Positions 24,659 to 34,755 of a stretch of DNA of 64,000 bases are shown here, piece after piece (position 1 is the stretch's first letter; every line of letters begins with the position of its first letter). The notes below the pieces were generated by a model that had not been told where the DNA came from, made no database searches, and saw only the letters and a program-made list of their open reading frames with translations. A program made the translations under genes and the position numbers. The DNA lies in assembly GCA_024663395.1 (NCBI GenBank), contig JANFAH010000022.1, positions 744,001-808,000 of the forward strand, given 5' to 3'. Source of the DNA: Pisolithus tinctorius (Eukaryota; Basidiomycota; Agaricomycetes; Boletales; Pisolithaceae).

Positions 24659-24833
24659 GGACCTGTGGCTGCAATGTTTACAAATGTTTGATGCCAGCGG
24701 TCGTGGAGAGGGTGGAGGGGGAAAAGTTGCGGGGTTTGAAGTATTACTAAATTTGGTATATTAGGATTGAGGACTACAAATTACAATAGCATGGGGCCCC
24801 CCACCCTTGAAACGGCCACTGGGAAGGAGCATG
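24659..24833. repeat. Right TIR of R
   Basis: 175 bp, the inverted counterpart of 19164-19338. The outermost bases differ by a C/T at a CpG. Confidence 0.88.
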
Positions 24834-24938
24834 GGGGTACAAACACAAAAACAAAGGCAAGAAATAAAACAAGTCCTTCCACCCCCAAACTCCTGACCAA
24901 GACAGATTCTCCTAGGGAACTCGAACTCGTTCCCTACA

Positions 24939-25935
24939 CTGTATGTGTGTGTGGCCCCATTCTGCAAGATGGTATCGTTGCCCTCGGAATGGAGTCAGGA
25001 GTTGGGGGCAATTGGGGAACCCTGCATTGGCAAGGTAGTACTTGCCATCCGGAATAGTGAGATCGCTCAGCCATGCATCGTGATAGACAGACGAATTGGC
25101 CGCAGACCCCTCCCACCCACTAAGGACATATGTGAAGTGCATATTGAAATCGCAGCAGAGCAGGCAATTCTGGGAGGTGAAACCTTTGCAATTTCGCATC
25201 GCATCCCTTTCCTCCAAACTGGGAGCACACACGATGTGTGTCCCATTGATTGCACTGACAGCATTGGTGAAAAAAGGGAAAAATTTGGGGTTATCGCGAA
25301 TAGTTGGGTGGACAGGGGCATCACTGTGCAGCAATCATACATACTTGCTGTATATATCATGAGATGAGAATGTGAACAGAATTTGTTTGAAGTACCTGGA
25401 ACGATGATTAATCCACTGAAAATGGCGCAGTGGGGACTTACTTGGAGATCGTGCCATTCAACCTTTGAAAATGTTCACCTACATGTCTGATGGACAAATT
25501 GGTGACAGAGGTGTATAGAAAGATCGCAAGTTGCTCTTCAAGTGTGACATGTTTGGAAGGACCGATTCCATGCTGTTGGAGCTCCCACAATAAGATGTCA
25601 AATATGTGCTTGTGAACTGCGAGTTCTGTACAAATTCACTCGGGATGGCTGTTCAACAATTCAGCTATCCACCCACTCCCAGTCAGGATCGACGTGTGGT
25701 ATGGGATTGGGTCAGCACACCGCATCGCTTCTGCGATGGCCTGTAGAGCATCTGCCAACACAAGTAGCAGGGATAAGAGTTGGAGGTGATGGTGGATGAG
25801 GATAAGAATGAGGAGTTTGTGGCATCGATAGTGGTCGTCATCGATGTTGATGCACCTTTCCTCAGTCTTGTCGTCTGCAGCATCAGGAGGATCCCCACCC
25901 ATCAGGTTCCTAGTTATGCCTGCCTCGTCAGCCAT
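24939..25935 (-). pseudogene. Harbinger transposase, N-terminal and catalytic part
   Basis: DDE_Tnp_4 transposase of H. N-terminal WIAELLNSHPE, then a TGA at a family Arg site, then LAVHKHIFDILLWELQQHG, HVTLEEQLAIFLYTSVTNLSIRHVGEHFQR, an intron, and NPKFFPFFTNAVSAINGTHI, NCLLCCDFNMHFTYVLSGWEGSA, PDGKYYLANAGFPN and RYHLAEWG. Both catalytic Asp residues are Asn: AINGTH (25245-25247; family AIDGTH) and YLANAG (25026-25028; family YLADAG). Each is a G-to-A change at a CpG. It is therefore catalytically dead as well as split by G/R. Confidence 0.85.
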
Positions 25936-25969
25936 GATAGTTGTGTTGTGGTTATTGATATTGCCTATG

Positions 25970-26088
25970 TCTCCTCCTAAATTGGAGCTCTGCTTGAACT
26001 CTGTATGCTTATGTCATGAAGGCCTGGGACTTTTTTTTTGGGTTTTTTCACCTGGATTCTTTGTGGAACTTCATTACCAAACTAGCTC
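25970..26088. repeat. Right terminal inverted repeat of H
   Basis: 119 bp, the inverted counterpart of 16345-16462; TAA follows immediately. Confidence 0.9.
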
Positions 26089-26261
26089 TAATTGATGAGT
26101 CCTATGGCTTTGGGGTGGCAGTCACCCCCTCAGATTTGGGGTCATCTGAGCTTGACTTGGATGAATTGCATGAGGAGGCCACCTGGCTGCAGGCCGAGGC
26201 TGAGGGTGAAGAGGAAGAGGAAGCTGAGGGGGAGGATGATCCTATGGCTGAAGCTGAGTAG
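26089..26261 (+). pseudogene. Antisense ORF of element C, C-terminal part
   Basis: Continuation of 15458-16344 after Harbinger H: IDESYGFGVAVTPSDLGSS, then a strongly acidic tail (DELHEEATWLQAEAEGEEEEE) to a stop at 26261. It joins in frame through one TAA copy. Confidence 0.65.
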
Positions 26262-26448
26262 TTGTTGTAGTGTAGTGCCTTGTAGTATTTTCCTCTGTGA
26301 ATGTCATGTGTCCAGCATCTGGTGTCTGGTTTTCTATAGTACAGTAAGAGAGAACAAGAAAGAGAATACAAAGTAAGCAAGAGGTCAAAGGAAAACTAGG
26401 TACCGATAGGAAACAGAAACAGAAACTGAGGCCAGTTGAGACCAGTCC

Positions 26449-27860
26449 TCATTGGTATGGGCCAGGTTTATTGGGATAGCAGGAATGGAATTCTTGCATG
26501 AGTTCAGAAGCATTGTCCAGCTCTGTAGCCAGTACCCAAGTGGTTTCTTCTTCAGTCTCCTCATAGCTGGTCCACTGGACTAAGTACTGAAGCCAACACC
26601 AGCAACGCCAGTCAACCTTAGAGCTGAGGATCTCTGCTACCTTGAACTCTAGATCACCATCGACTTCAACTGGTGGGGGTGGTGGTTGAGTCCAGTTTGG
26701 GATGGTATTAGGGACAGCTGGCACAAGTTGGGAAATGTGGAAGACCGGATGTACTGTGCGCATTGAGTCTGGTAGGTGCAGTGTGAACAAGTGGGTACCG
26801 GCCTGAGCTATGACCAGATACGGTCCAAGATTCTTCTCTGAGAGTTTCTTGGAAGGCCAGGTAGACTGGAAGTACTTGGCTTTGACATATACTTGGTCAC
26901 CAACCTTGAAGTCCAGAGCTGGCATGTGTTTAGCATTGGCCAGTCCTTGATAGTGCTGCTGTGCTAAGGTCATTTCTTCCTGTAGGTACTGATGCAGCAA
27001 GTCTAAGTTGACTGCATAGTCACGAGCCCAAGTGGAGGTAAGATCATGCTCTGGGTATACCAAGATGCTGGGATGATAGCCCTTATTAGCGAAGAAAGGG
27101 GAGACACCCATAGTAGCACTAGGGGCATTATTGTAAGCAAACTCGGCCAAAGGTAGTAGGTTGGCCCAGTTGTCCTGTTGGTAGTTACAATAGACTCAGA
27201 GGTATTGTTCAAGGGTCTGGTTAGTCCACTTGGTCTGGCCATCACCTTCGGGGTGGTAGCCCAAGGTGAAATGTAAGCACATATCTAGGGCCTTACCGAG
27301 TGACAAGAAGAAGTGGGAGACAAACTCCAAGCCTTGGTCTGAGGTTACATGGGCCAGCACTCCATGCTTAGAGAAGACATAGAGTAGGAATAGTTTGGTG
27401 AGTTCTGGGGCTGTTATGGTGTCATGGGTGGGGATGAATATGGCCTGCTTGGAAAGCCAGCCAACTACTACAAGGATGGCTGTGAAACCAGATGAGGCTG
27501 GAAGTTGCTCAATGAAATCCATAGAGATAGAATTCCATGGCTTCTCCAGAACCAGGAGTTGCTTAAGGAGGCCATAAGGCCAATGGTGGGGAACCTTAGC
27601 CCAAGTGCAGGCCGTACAAGAGTGGATGTAGTCTTTGACAAATGTCCTGAGGCTGGGCCAGGTATATTCACACCAGATGAGTTCTAACATACAGTTTTGG
27701 CCAAAGTGGCTGGACAGGGGGTGGTCATGCTTAAGGCGCAAGACCCTGAGGTGGAGATCATTTGAGTCTAGCACATAGGTCCTTCCATCAAGATGAAGGA
27801 AACTGGTGTCATCTACTGACCACCAGGGATCAGACATGTCAGATAGGCAGATTTGTGAGA
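26449..27860 (-). pseudogene. Element C pol, integrase and chromodomain-like tail
   Basis: Integrase of C. Part of the zinc-binding region (LKHDHPLSSHFGQN, CTAC), the catalytic core (WNSISMDFIEQLPASSGFTAILVVV, HVTSDQGLEFVSHFF, YHPEGDGQTKWTNQTLEQYL) and a C-terminal DNA-binding part (VGDQVYVKAKYF, NLGPYLVIAQAGTHLF) are readable. A chromodomain-like block follows (FKVAEILSSKV...LQYLVQWTSYEETEEETTW). A TGA at 27196-27198 sits at a family Arg (LRVYCNY). The upstream part resumes at 37412 after solo LTR E1; with one 4-bp copy kept, DDLVSQICLSD reads through. Confidence 0.85.
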
Positions 27861-28909
27861 CCGGTGTCACACACCAAAGGTGTTGTGGACATGGTTACAG
27901 CTGACTCTGCCTAACTCGTTGACGAGTTGCGCACAATGCCCAAGCATGCAGATGAAGACTAAAGGCCTCATGCATAGAAAGACTGTTGGACGTTAACAGT
28001 CATCCTTCACACAAGAACGAGTCATCAGTGCTAAAGAGAAAAGAGGAAGCGAGTTAAGTGCACGTTAAAGGTTTTTAGCACCCGTGTATGGCATTCCGGG
28101 TTTCATCATATCTCCACCGTTTCCAAAGATATCGACTCCATTCCCACACTCGCTTAAAGTGCTCAATCCCATGATTCTTCCTTCCAAATTTGGAGAGGAT
28201 CCTTGCACCCTGCACGTTTCTACAGCACTCCATCCATCAGACGCTCGTTTCGCTAGGTCCATCAATCATGGCCACCTCTTCATCGATCGTCTCGCTTGTC
28301 TCGTTTGCCAGAGACAGTGGCTACATATATCTGCCAGGCATTCCCACCAGCTTCCATCCTGAAGCCCCCTGGTTCATCCCGTTGTGAGTCAAAGTGTGGA
28401 AAGGTGGTGAAAACCAACCAAAACCAACACAAAAGACAAATGTAGAGCAAGTGGTGGTGTGCCTCTGTGGAACCTGGAGTGCAGAAACCTAAATGTGGGG
28501 GGGAACTTCAAGTAGAGGTGCTCCTGGCACAAGTCGTCAATGAGTTACACAGGAGAAGATGAATGAGTGATGATTGGATGGGGGATGCTGAACAGAGTGA
28601 AGGTGTTCAGCCGAAAGGTACTTCAAGTAATGGATTTCAAGTAAACGTGCTCCTTGCACAAGTTGATGACGAGTTATGCAGGAGTGGGAGGATGACTAAG
28701 CAAGACTTGCTGACTAAGTGTGGATGGAGCTTCAGATAATGAATGGTGGTAGATAGACTCTTCCGAATGAGCCTCAACTACCAAGTATATGAATGATAAC
28801 AGATAGACCCCTTCATGGAGCCTCAACTGTTGACGACGAGATAGGCACTGAACTGATTGCTGGACTTCTTCTGAATTGCTTCTTCGTAGCTAAGTACATG
28901 GGGGTTTAT

Positions 28910-29295
28910 TGTGACGAGACCTAAACAACAGGGTTTGTTGTAGGCTCGCACCAAGAACCAACAGGAGAAGAGAGAGAGAGAGAAGAGGAGATGACCTTTA
29001 GAAGCAGGTGGATTTAGGACTCGAAGACCCAAATGAACTAGCTTAGAGCTAGTTGGGTGATTGAACGGTGATACTTATACCATAGTACATGAGGCTACGG
29101 TGAGGCATACATGAGGCCCGTGACATCATAGTGATGTCATAATGATATCACAGCGGAGCGGAACGTACCAGAAGGGAGAAGCAAGGTGAAGGCGAGGTGA
29201 GGCCCAGGCCGGAGTCCGAGAGATAAGATAAGACAAAAAGATTAGATAAGGTGAAAAGAAAAGAGAAGAAAGGGAGAAGGGTGCATATCGTAACA
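28910..29295 (-). repeat. 3' LTR of D
   Basis: 386 bp, TGTGACGAGACC...CGTAACA on the plus strand. Confidence 0.92.
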
Positions 29296-29306
29296 CTATC
29301 CCCTCC

Positions 29307-32300
29307 TTAGAAATCGACTTCCAGGCGATTGAAGGTAGGGACAGTGTTGGTAAAGTTCTCTAGGGGCCAGAAGAGAGAGGAGAAGAGGGAGGAGTCCATT
29401 CCGTGGAGCTTTCGAGGGGCAGAGGGATTGCGATGGTGGAAATCCCTGACAGCACCAGGGGCAGACTTCAAAGCAGAGTCAGGTTCCCAGGTGCGATCCT
29501 CGTCATGATACCCCTTCCAATGGACGAGGTATTCAAGCTTGTTTCTTTTTAGGCGAGAATCGGCAACATAGTCCACCTCAAACTCCTCATCGCCTTCATG
29601 CCCCACCACCGGTCCTGGGCGAGTGACGGTCTGGCCCTCCAGAGGTCCCTTGTATGGCTTCACCTGAGAGACATTAACGACCGGATGGATCTTGAGTGTT
29701 TTGGGAAGTTTCAACTCTACCGCATTGGGTTTAAGTGAAATGACCTTGTAGGGGCCAATCCATCGTTCGGTGAGTTTCTGGGAGGGACGACCTGAGAGAG
29801 AGATCTGGGAGGTCTCCAGCCAAACCATGTCGCCAACCGAGTAGGGGGAAGCGTCAGAGCAAGATGTGTCTGCAGAGGCCTTCATCCGTTCAGCAGCTTT
29901 CTCCAAGGCCTTTCTTGTGTCCTCCAAAACCTTAGCAAGGTCGACAGCATGGTCCATGGCTGCCTCTGCCTTGGAGAGAAAGGGCTCTATGCCCATCCTG
30001 GGGGTGTAAGAGCGAGTGACCGAGAAGGGGCTCCTGCCAGTGGACTCCTGTTGTTTATTATTGTAGGAGAACTGGGTGACCTTGAGCCAAGAAGGCCAGG
30101 AACCCTGCCTGTCATTGACAAAGAGGCAGAGATACTGCTGCAGGTCTTGGTTAAGACGCTCCGTCTGACCATCTGTCTGGGGGTGGAAGGCGGTAGAGAG
30201 TTTGGGTTTGATCCCAAGCATTTTGCAGAGGCCTGTGGTGAACGCACTGGCAAACTGGGGGCCACAATCAGAGATAATGGAGGAGGGTAAACCATGCTGA
30301 GTCCACACGTGATCTCAGAAGAGCTCTGCTGTCTGAAGCGAGGAAACCTCCTTGGTAGTGGGGGCAAACACCACCTCCTTCGAAAGCCTGTCTACCACTA
30401 CCATGACGTTGTCAAAGCCCTGTGCCTCTGGTAACTCCATGAAATCAACCGAGATGTCGGTCCAGGGGCGTTCTGGGACGGGATTTGGAAGGAGCTTTCC
30501 TGCGGGAGGAGTTCTAGAACTTTTGGCCATTTGGCAACAGTGACACACCGAGACATAGTCTCTAACAGTGGTGGTCATTCCAGGCCAAACATAGTTGCAA
30601 GAGACGAGTTCCAGAGTCTTCTTCCATCCAGGATGTCCTGCAAGCAGAGTATCATGGTGTTTCTCGAGGCAGTGGACCCTGACGGCGGGTGGGACATAAA
30701 CCCTCTCCTGACAAACATACAGTCCTTCCCTAAGGACGGAGCCTTCTGGCTGTGGTGTCACCGAAGAGGTGGACTTCAGAGTGAGGACAAGGTCAACATC
30801 CTCTCCTACCATCAAGGTGGCTGCCACCCTAGAGGGATTGAGTAACGTAACTCCTTGGTTGTCTGACCCCTGTGGCTCGTGATCCTCCCTCCTAGAAAGG
30901 GCATCAGCCTTAGCCATTGAAGACCCAGGCTTATACACTAGCTTATAGTTGAACCGGGAGAGGTATTGGGCCCAACGTGCCTGGCAGCGATCTAGATTCT
31001 GTGCTTTCATGAAATACTGAAGGTTCGAGTGGTCTGTCCAGATCTCGAACTGGTAAGGGGTGGCCTCCAGATAGTGTCTCCATGTTTCTAGAGCGCGAAT
31101 TACGGCCAGCATCTCTTTATCGAAAACCTGGTAGTTTTGTTCTGGGGGAGACATGGAGTGAGAGTAGAAGGCGACAGGTCACCAGAGGTCATCTTCGCAT
31201 TTTACAGACAAGACAGCACCGGTGGCGAAGTCCGAGGCGTCAGTTTCTAGGCGGAACTCCCTGTCCTGATCTGGGAACGCGAGAACAGGGGCAGTGGTGA
31301 AGGCGAGCTTCAAGGCGTCGAAGGCCTGTTGTTCTCGAGATCCCCAGGTCCAGAGTTGATCCTTTCTTGTAAGGTTGTTGAGGGGACGAGCAGTCTGTGC
31401 AAAGTTTTTGATGAAGCGGCGATAGAAGTTTGCTAGTCCCAAGAAGGCCCGTACTGAACAGACTTTTGTAGGAACTGGCCACTCAGTTATGGCTTTGACC
31501 TTGCTTTTGTCCATACTGACTCCTTCGGTACCAACCACCATGCCCAGGAACTCCACCTGCTTTTGCTTGAAGAAGCACTTCTCTGGTTTGACAAAGAGGT
31601 CATTCTCCTCCAGCCTCCTCAGTACCTCCAAGACTATCCTGTCATGTTCCTTTTCATCATCCGTTTTTGTGAAGATCATCAGGTCGTCGATATAGACCAC
31701 AAGGACGTCCTCCATGTCACCAAAGATGTCGTTCATCATGTTTTGGAAGGTGGATGGCAAATTGCAGAGACCGAAGTACATAACCAGTGGTTCGTATGCC
31801 CCCTTATGGGTGACGAAAGCGGCCTTCCACTCGTCTCCTTCCTTTATGTGAACATTGTTGTATCCCCATTGGAGATCCATCTTGGTGAAGAGTTTACAGC
31901 CCTTGAGTTTGTCAACAAGCTGAGAAATGAGAGGGAGGGGGTACGCATTCTTAACCGTATGTTCGTTGAGGTAGCAGTAGTCCTGAACCATACATTTCTT
32001 CCCATCTTTCTTTGGCACAAAGAACACCGGCAAGGTCTGCAGTGACTTCGAGGGATGGATGTAGCCTTTACGCAGTTGGTCCTCAAGGAAGTCTGACACC
32101 TCCTTTTGTTCTTCTACAGAGAGCGGGATGAGACGACCACGTTTGGGAGTGAAGGTTTCCTTAAGGTCGATGGCATGATCCCAGGGTTTTCGAAGTGGCA
32201 TCCTTTCTGACTCTTCCTTTGAGAACACCTTTAGGTACCGATGATACTCCTCTGGGACAAGTTCTTCAGTAGTGCCAGTCCGGACTCTGGTGGAACGAAG

Positions 32301-32870
32301 TTTTGGGTAGAGGTACTCCATATCCTGTGCCTCTTGTTCCTCGGCTATTCTTTCCGCCTTTGTTTTCGGAGCGAGATCATGGCACTCACAGGGGCAGCGA
32401 GATAACTTCACCTGCTTGGTTTCCCAACATACCTCCGGATTATGTTTTCGTAACCAGGTGTAACCAAGTATGAGGGGGTGAGTGCCAAGCGTAGTGACCT
32501 GAGCCCAGACAGACTCTCGGTGTCCCTGATAGTTCATAACAAGAGAGGCGATGTGAGTGATGTTGCCTGCTACATTAGGGGTTCTGTCAACGTTAAGGAC
32601 AGTAATGGGTCAACCAAGCTTGATCAAAGGAACGTCGTTTTCATCGGCCCACCTTTTGTCCAAGAAGGTATTGTTGGCTCCTGAATCTACCAGTGCTTTT
32701 ACATTCCACCTCTTTTTTCGTCCTTCCAACACCACTTCTAACTCCAACTTGGCCTTTGGGTCTGCTGTTCTTATCCTTGGGGTTTCTTTTGTTCTCTGGA
32801 TAGGCGTATTTTTATTTTTATTGCAAGAGGAATTAAGCACCGATAGTTTTACATCTGCGGCCGCACCCAC
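29307..32870 (-). pseudogene. D pol (PR-RT-RH-IN-chromodomain)
   Basis: One frame across 3.56 kb with three TGA stops only (32610-32612, 31179-31181, 30315-30317), each where Arg (CGA) is expected. In order: protease LVDSGANNTFLD; RT with LPVFFVPKKDGK, YCYLNEHTVKNAYPLPL, FGLCNLPSTFQ and catalytic VVYIDDLMIF; RNase H TDASDFATGAV and TDHSNLQYF; integrase HHDTLLAGHPG, CHCC, DISVDFMELP, DCGPQFAS and HPQTDGQTERLNQ; and a chromodomain EYLVHWKGYHDEDRTWEP near the end. It is the best-preserved pol in the window by frame. Confidence 0.9.
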
Positions 32871-32992
32871 TGGGGTCGCCTCTTCAGATGGTACAGTGGT
32901 CTCCGAGTTAAATATATCCTGCTTGGTAGAGAAATCGTCAACGCCTAAGACAGAAAACTTATTATAAACATAGCCAGTGGAGACCCGGTCCT

Positions 32993-34051
32993 CTACTGGC
33001 CAAACTCTTTTCCCTGGCTCTTCATCTCATTGATCTGTTTGTCATAGAAGAAGGCCTGCATTTCTTCGAACGACATTTGACGGAGAGCGGTCTCTTGTGC
33101 CTCTTGTGTCGCCTCTCGTACGCTGGGTCTAGCAGGACCCTTGCCTTTAGCGCGGGGACAATCACGCTTGTAGTGGTTCCCTTGGCAGTCAAAGCACTTG
33201 ATGTGGGAGGGAACAGGGCGAGGGGGAAAGCGAGCAGTGCCAACTTCCATGGGAGTGCCGCAACTGGGTTGAATACCGGTAGGAGTGAAGTGGGGGGAGT
33301 ACGAAGGGCGGTTATAAGGAGAATGGGGAGCGGGTTCATCGGGGTAGTGATTGTAAAGTAACTTGAAACGGTCCCTAGCAAGGGCAGCCTCCCTGAAGGC
33401 GATGGTCATCTGAAGGTAGTCGCCCTGAGTATATCCCCTCCTTAGGGCCTCTTTAACAATGGTGGGATGAACGGCGTTCTCCAGAAGGAAGCCAGCAGTT
33501 TCGTCAGTGACTCGTCCCTGGACCTTTGGGGACTCAAATTTTGCGTAGAATTCCTCATACCGAGAGTTCCCCTGGCGCATAGTGCACATCTGAGCTTTGG
33601 CCCACTCTACATCCATTTGAGGGGCAAAGAACCTGTTGATGTCCTCGATCATCTCGGCTGTATCGGGCCATACTCCGGTGACGATGGCAAGCGAGAACTT
33701 GGCCTGAGCGAACCTTCCTGCTACAGGGCCTGTCATGCGAGACCATACCGCAGTACACTTATCTTGGGCCGTTGGTAGGGCAGTTCTGTTCTGTGCTACC
33801 CATACCTTCATTTTGACCCACTATTCTGAGAACTTGGCATGGTCACCAGCATACTGACCCGGGTTGGCCATCACTTCTATCCTTCTCTGGATAACATCTG
33901 TGGGGAGGGCATTCCATTGGTCACGCTGACCCTCTATGGTCGCGATTGTTCCTTGAGCATTTCTTAGCTTGTTGCTTAGCCTGTAGTTTTCTTCTCGAAG
34001 AGCGTCGAGAGTGTCGTGGAGGTCGGTGAGTTGGTCCTGGATGCCTTCCAT
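32993..34051 (-). pseudogene. D gag
   Basis: Structural gag. It starts MEGIQDQLTDLHDTLDALREEN, a predicted coiled coil. One TAG (33821-33823, FSE*WVK) interrupts an otherwise open frame. The capsid core (WSRMTGPVAGRFAQAKF, FFAPQMDVEWAKAQM, YEEFYAKFE) and a zinc knuckle CFDCQGNHYKRDC (C-X2-C-X4-H-X4-C minus one spacer residue) follow. The gag stop is at 32993. A single read-through or reversion would give about 352 residues. Confidence 0.85.
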
Positions 34052-34358
34052 AGCGATCTGGACGTCTTAGGGTGTGATGGGGATGGAGGCTGTAGTGGGG
34101 TTGCTGTGGTTCAGCAGGGAGCGAGCAGGGAAAAACAGATTCGACGGAAAAGGGGTAAGAGGGGGGTGGTGGAAGGGAGTAGAGGTTGTGATCGAAGAGC
34201 GGAGTGAGCGAACGACACTCGGGGATGTATGGGACGAAGAGGTTGGGGTCAGGTTCAGAGGCTGGGGGACTTGGCGAGTACACCCACGAGCCTTCGCGTA
34301 GGAAACAAGGAATGGTGACGAACAGTGCAAGGGTACAACGATAAGAAGCTAGTTCAAG

Positions 34359-34755
34359 TGTGATGAGACCTAAACAACAGGGTTTGTTGTAGGCTCGCAC
34401 CAAGAACCAACAGGAGAAGAGAGAGAGAGAGAAGAGGAGACGACCTTTAGAAGCAGGCGGATTTAGGACTCGAAGACCCAAATGAACTAGCTTAGAGCTA
34501 GTTGGGTGATTGAACAGTGATACTTATACCATAGTACATGAGGCTATGGTGAGGTGTACATGAGGCCCGTGACATCATAGTGATGTCATAATGATATCAC
34601 AGCAGAGCAGAACGTACCAGAAGGGAGAAGCAAGGCGAAGGCAAGGTGAGGCCCAGGCCAGAGTCCAGGCCGAGTCCAAGAGATAAGATAAGACAAAAAG
34701 ATTAGATAAGGTGAAAAGAAAAGAGAAGAAAGGGAGAAGGGTGTGTATCGTAACA
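34359..34755 (-). repeat. 5' LTR of D
   Basis: 397 bp. It differs from its partner by transitions and a short duplication of a CCAGGCC/GAGTCC motif near 34670. Confidence 0.92.

Larger units (their letters stand above)
19164..24833. mobile_element. TIR transposon R with RecQ helicase and DUF6589 genes
   Basis: 5670-bp DNA transposon with inverted repeats of about 175 bp (19164-19338, 24659-24833; outer end CA(C/T)GCTCC). A perfect 9-bp direct duplication GGGGTACAA lies at 19155-19163 and 24834-24842. It holds two genes converging tail to tail: RecQ helicase (plus) and DUF6589 protein (minus), with stop codons 4 bp apart. Both genes are largely open and CpG-rich, unlike the surrounding DNA, so this is a recent insertion. 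A 9-bp duplication with long TIRs recalls Mutator-like elements, but no MULE transposase motif is seen. Confidence 0.88.
18795..24938 (-). repeat. Solo LTR G, split by transposon R
   Basis: Minus-strand TGTAGGGAACGAG...ATTCCTACA. It is about 465 bp once R (19164-24833 plus one 9-bp duplication) is removed. A 4-bp duplication flanks it, CCGT (18791-18794) and CTGT (24939-24942), differing by one CpG transition. Removing it restores RYHLAEWGHTHI-R-PVNAKE across the intron of the Harbinger transposase, which fixes both edges. The 5' end holds a GGGAAC/GTTCCC palindrome like those of F and B. Confidence 0.8.
16345..26088 (-). mobile_element. PIF-Harbinger DNA transposon H, with nested G and R
   Basis: Inverted repeats of about 118 bp (16345-16462, 25970-26088; outer end GAGCTAGTT) flanked by the trinucleotide TAA on each side (16342-16344, 26089-26091), the target type of Harbinger. 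Removing H and one TAA restores the host antisense ORF in frame (MLEAI-IDESYG). It carries the two expected genes: a Myb/SANT-like protein (plus) and a DDE transposase (minus). Without nested inserts it is about 3.6 kb. Confidence 0.9.
28910..34755 (-). mobile_element. Ty3/chromodomain element D, nearly intact
   Basis: Complete minus-strand element of 5.85 kb inside solo LTR E2. LTRs are at 28910-29295 and 34359-34755, with a perfect 5-bp duplication TTTAT (28905-28909, 34756-34760). A purine tract lies inside the left LTR (complement CTATCCCCTCCTTAG, 29296-29310). Gag and pol are each one continuous frame broken only by nonsense codons, with pol in the -1 frame relative to gag. Confidence 0.93.

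Noticed and set aside
19164..24833. Helitron or telomere-linked RecQ helicase region
   Set aside because: Clear TIRs and a 9-bp duplication rule out a Helitron, no Rep/HUH motif is present, and there are no telomeric repeats nearby.
24767..25057. 96-codon plus-strand ORF crossing the R right end
   Set aside because: It spans the junction of R, LTR G and the Harbinger gene, so it is chimeric noise.
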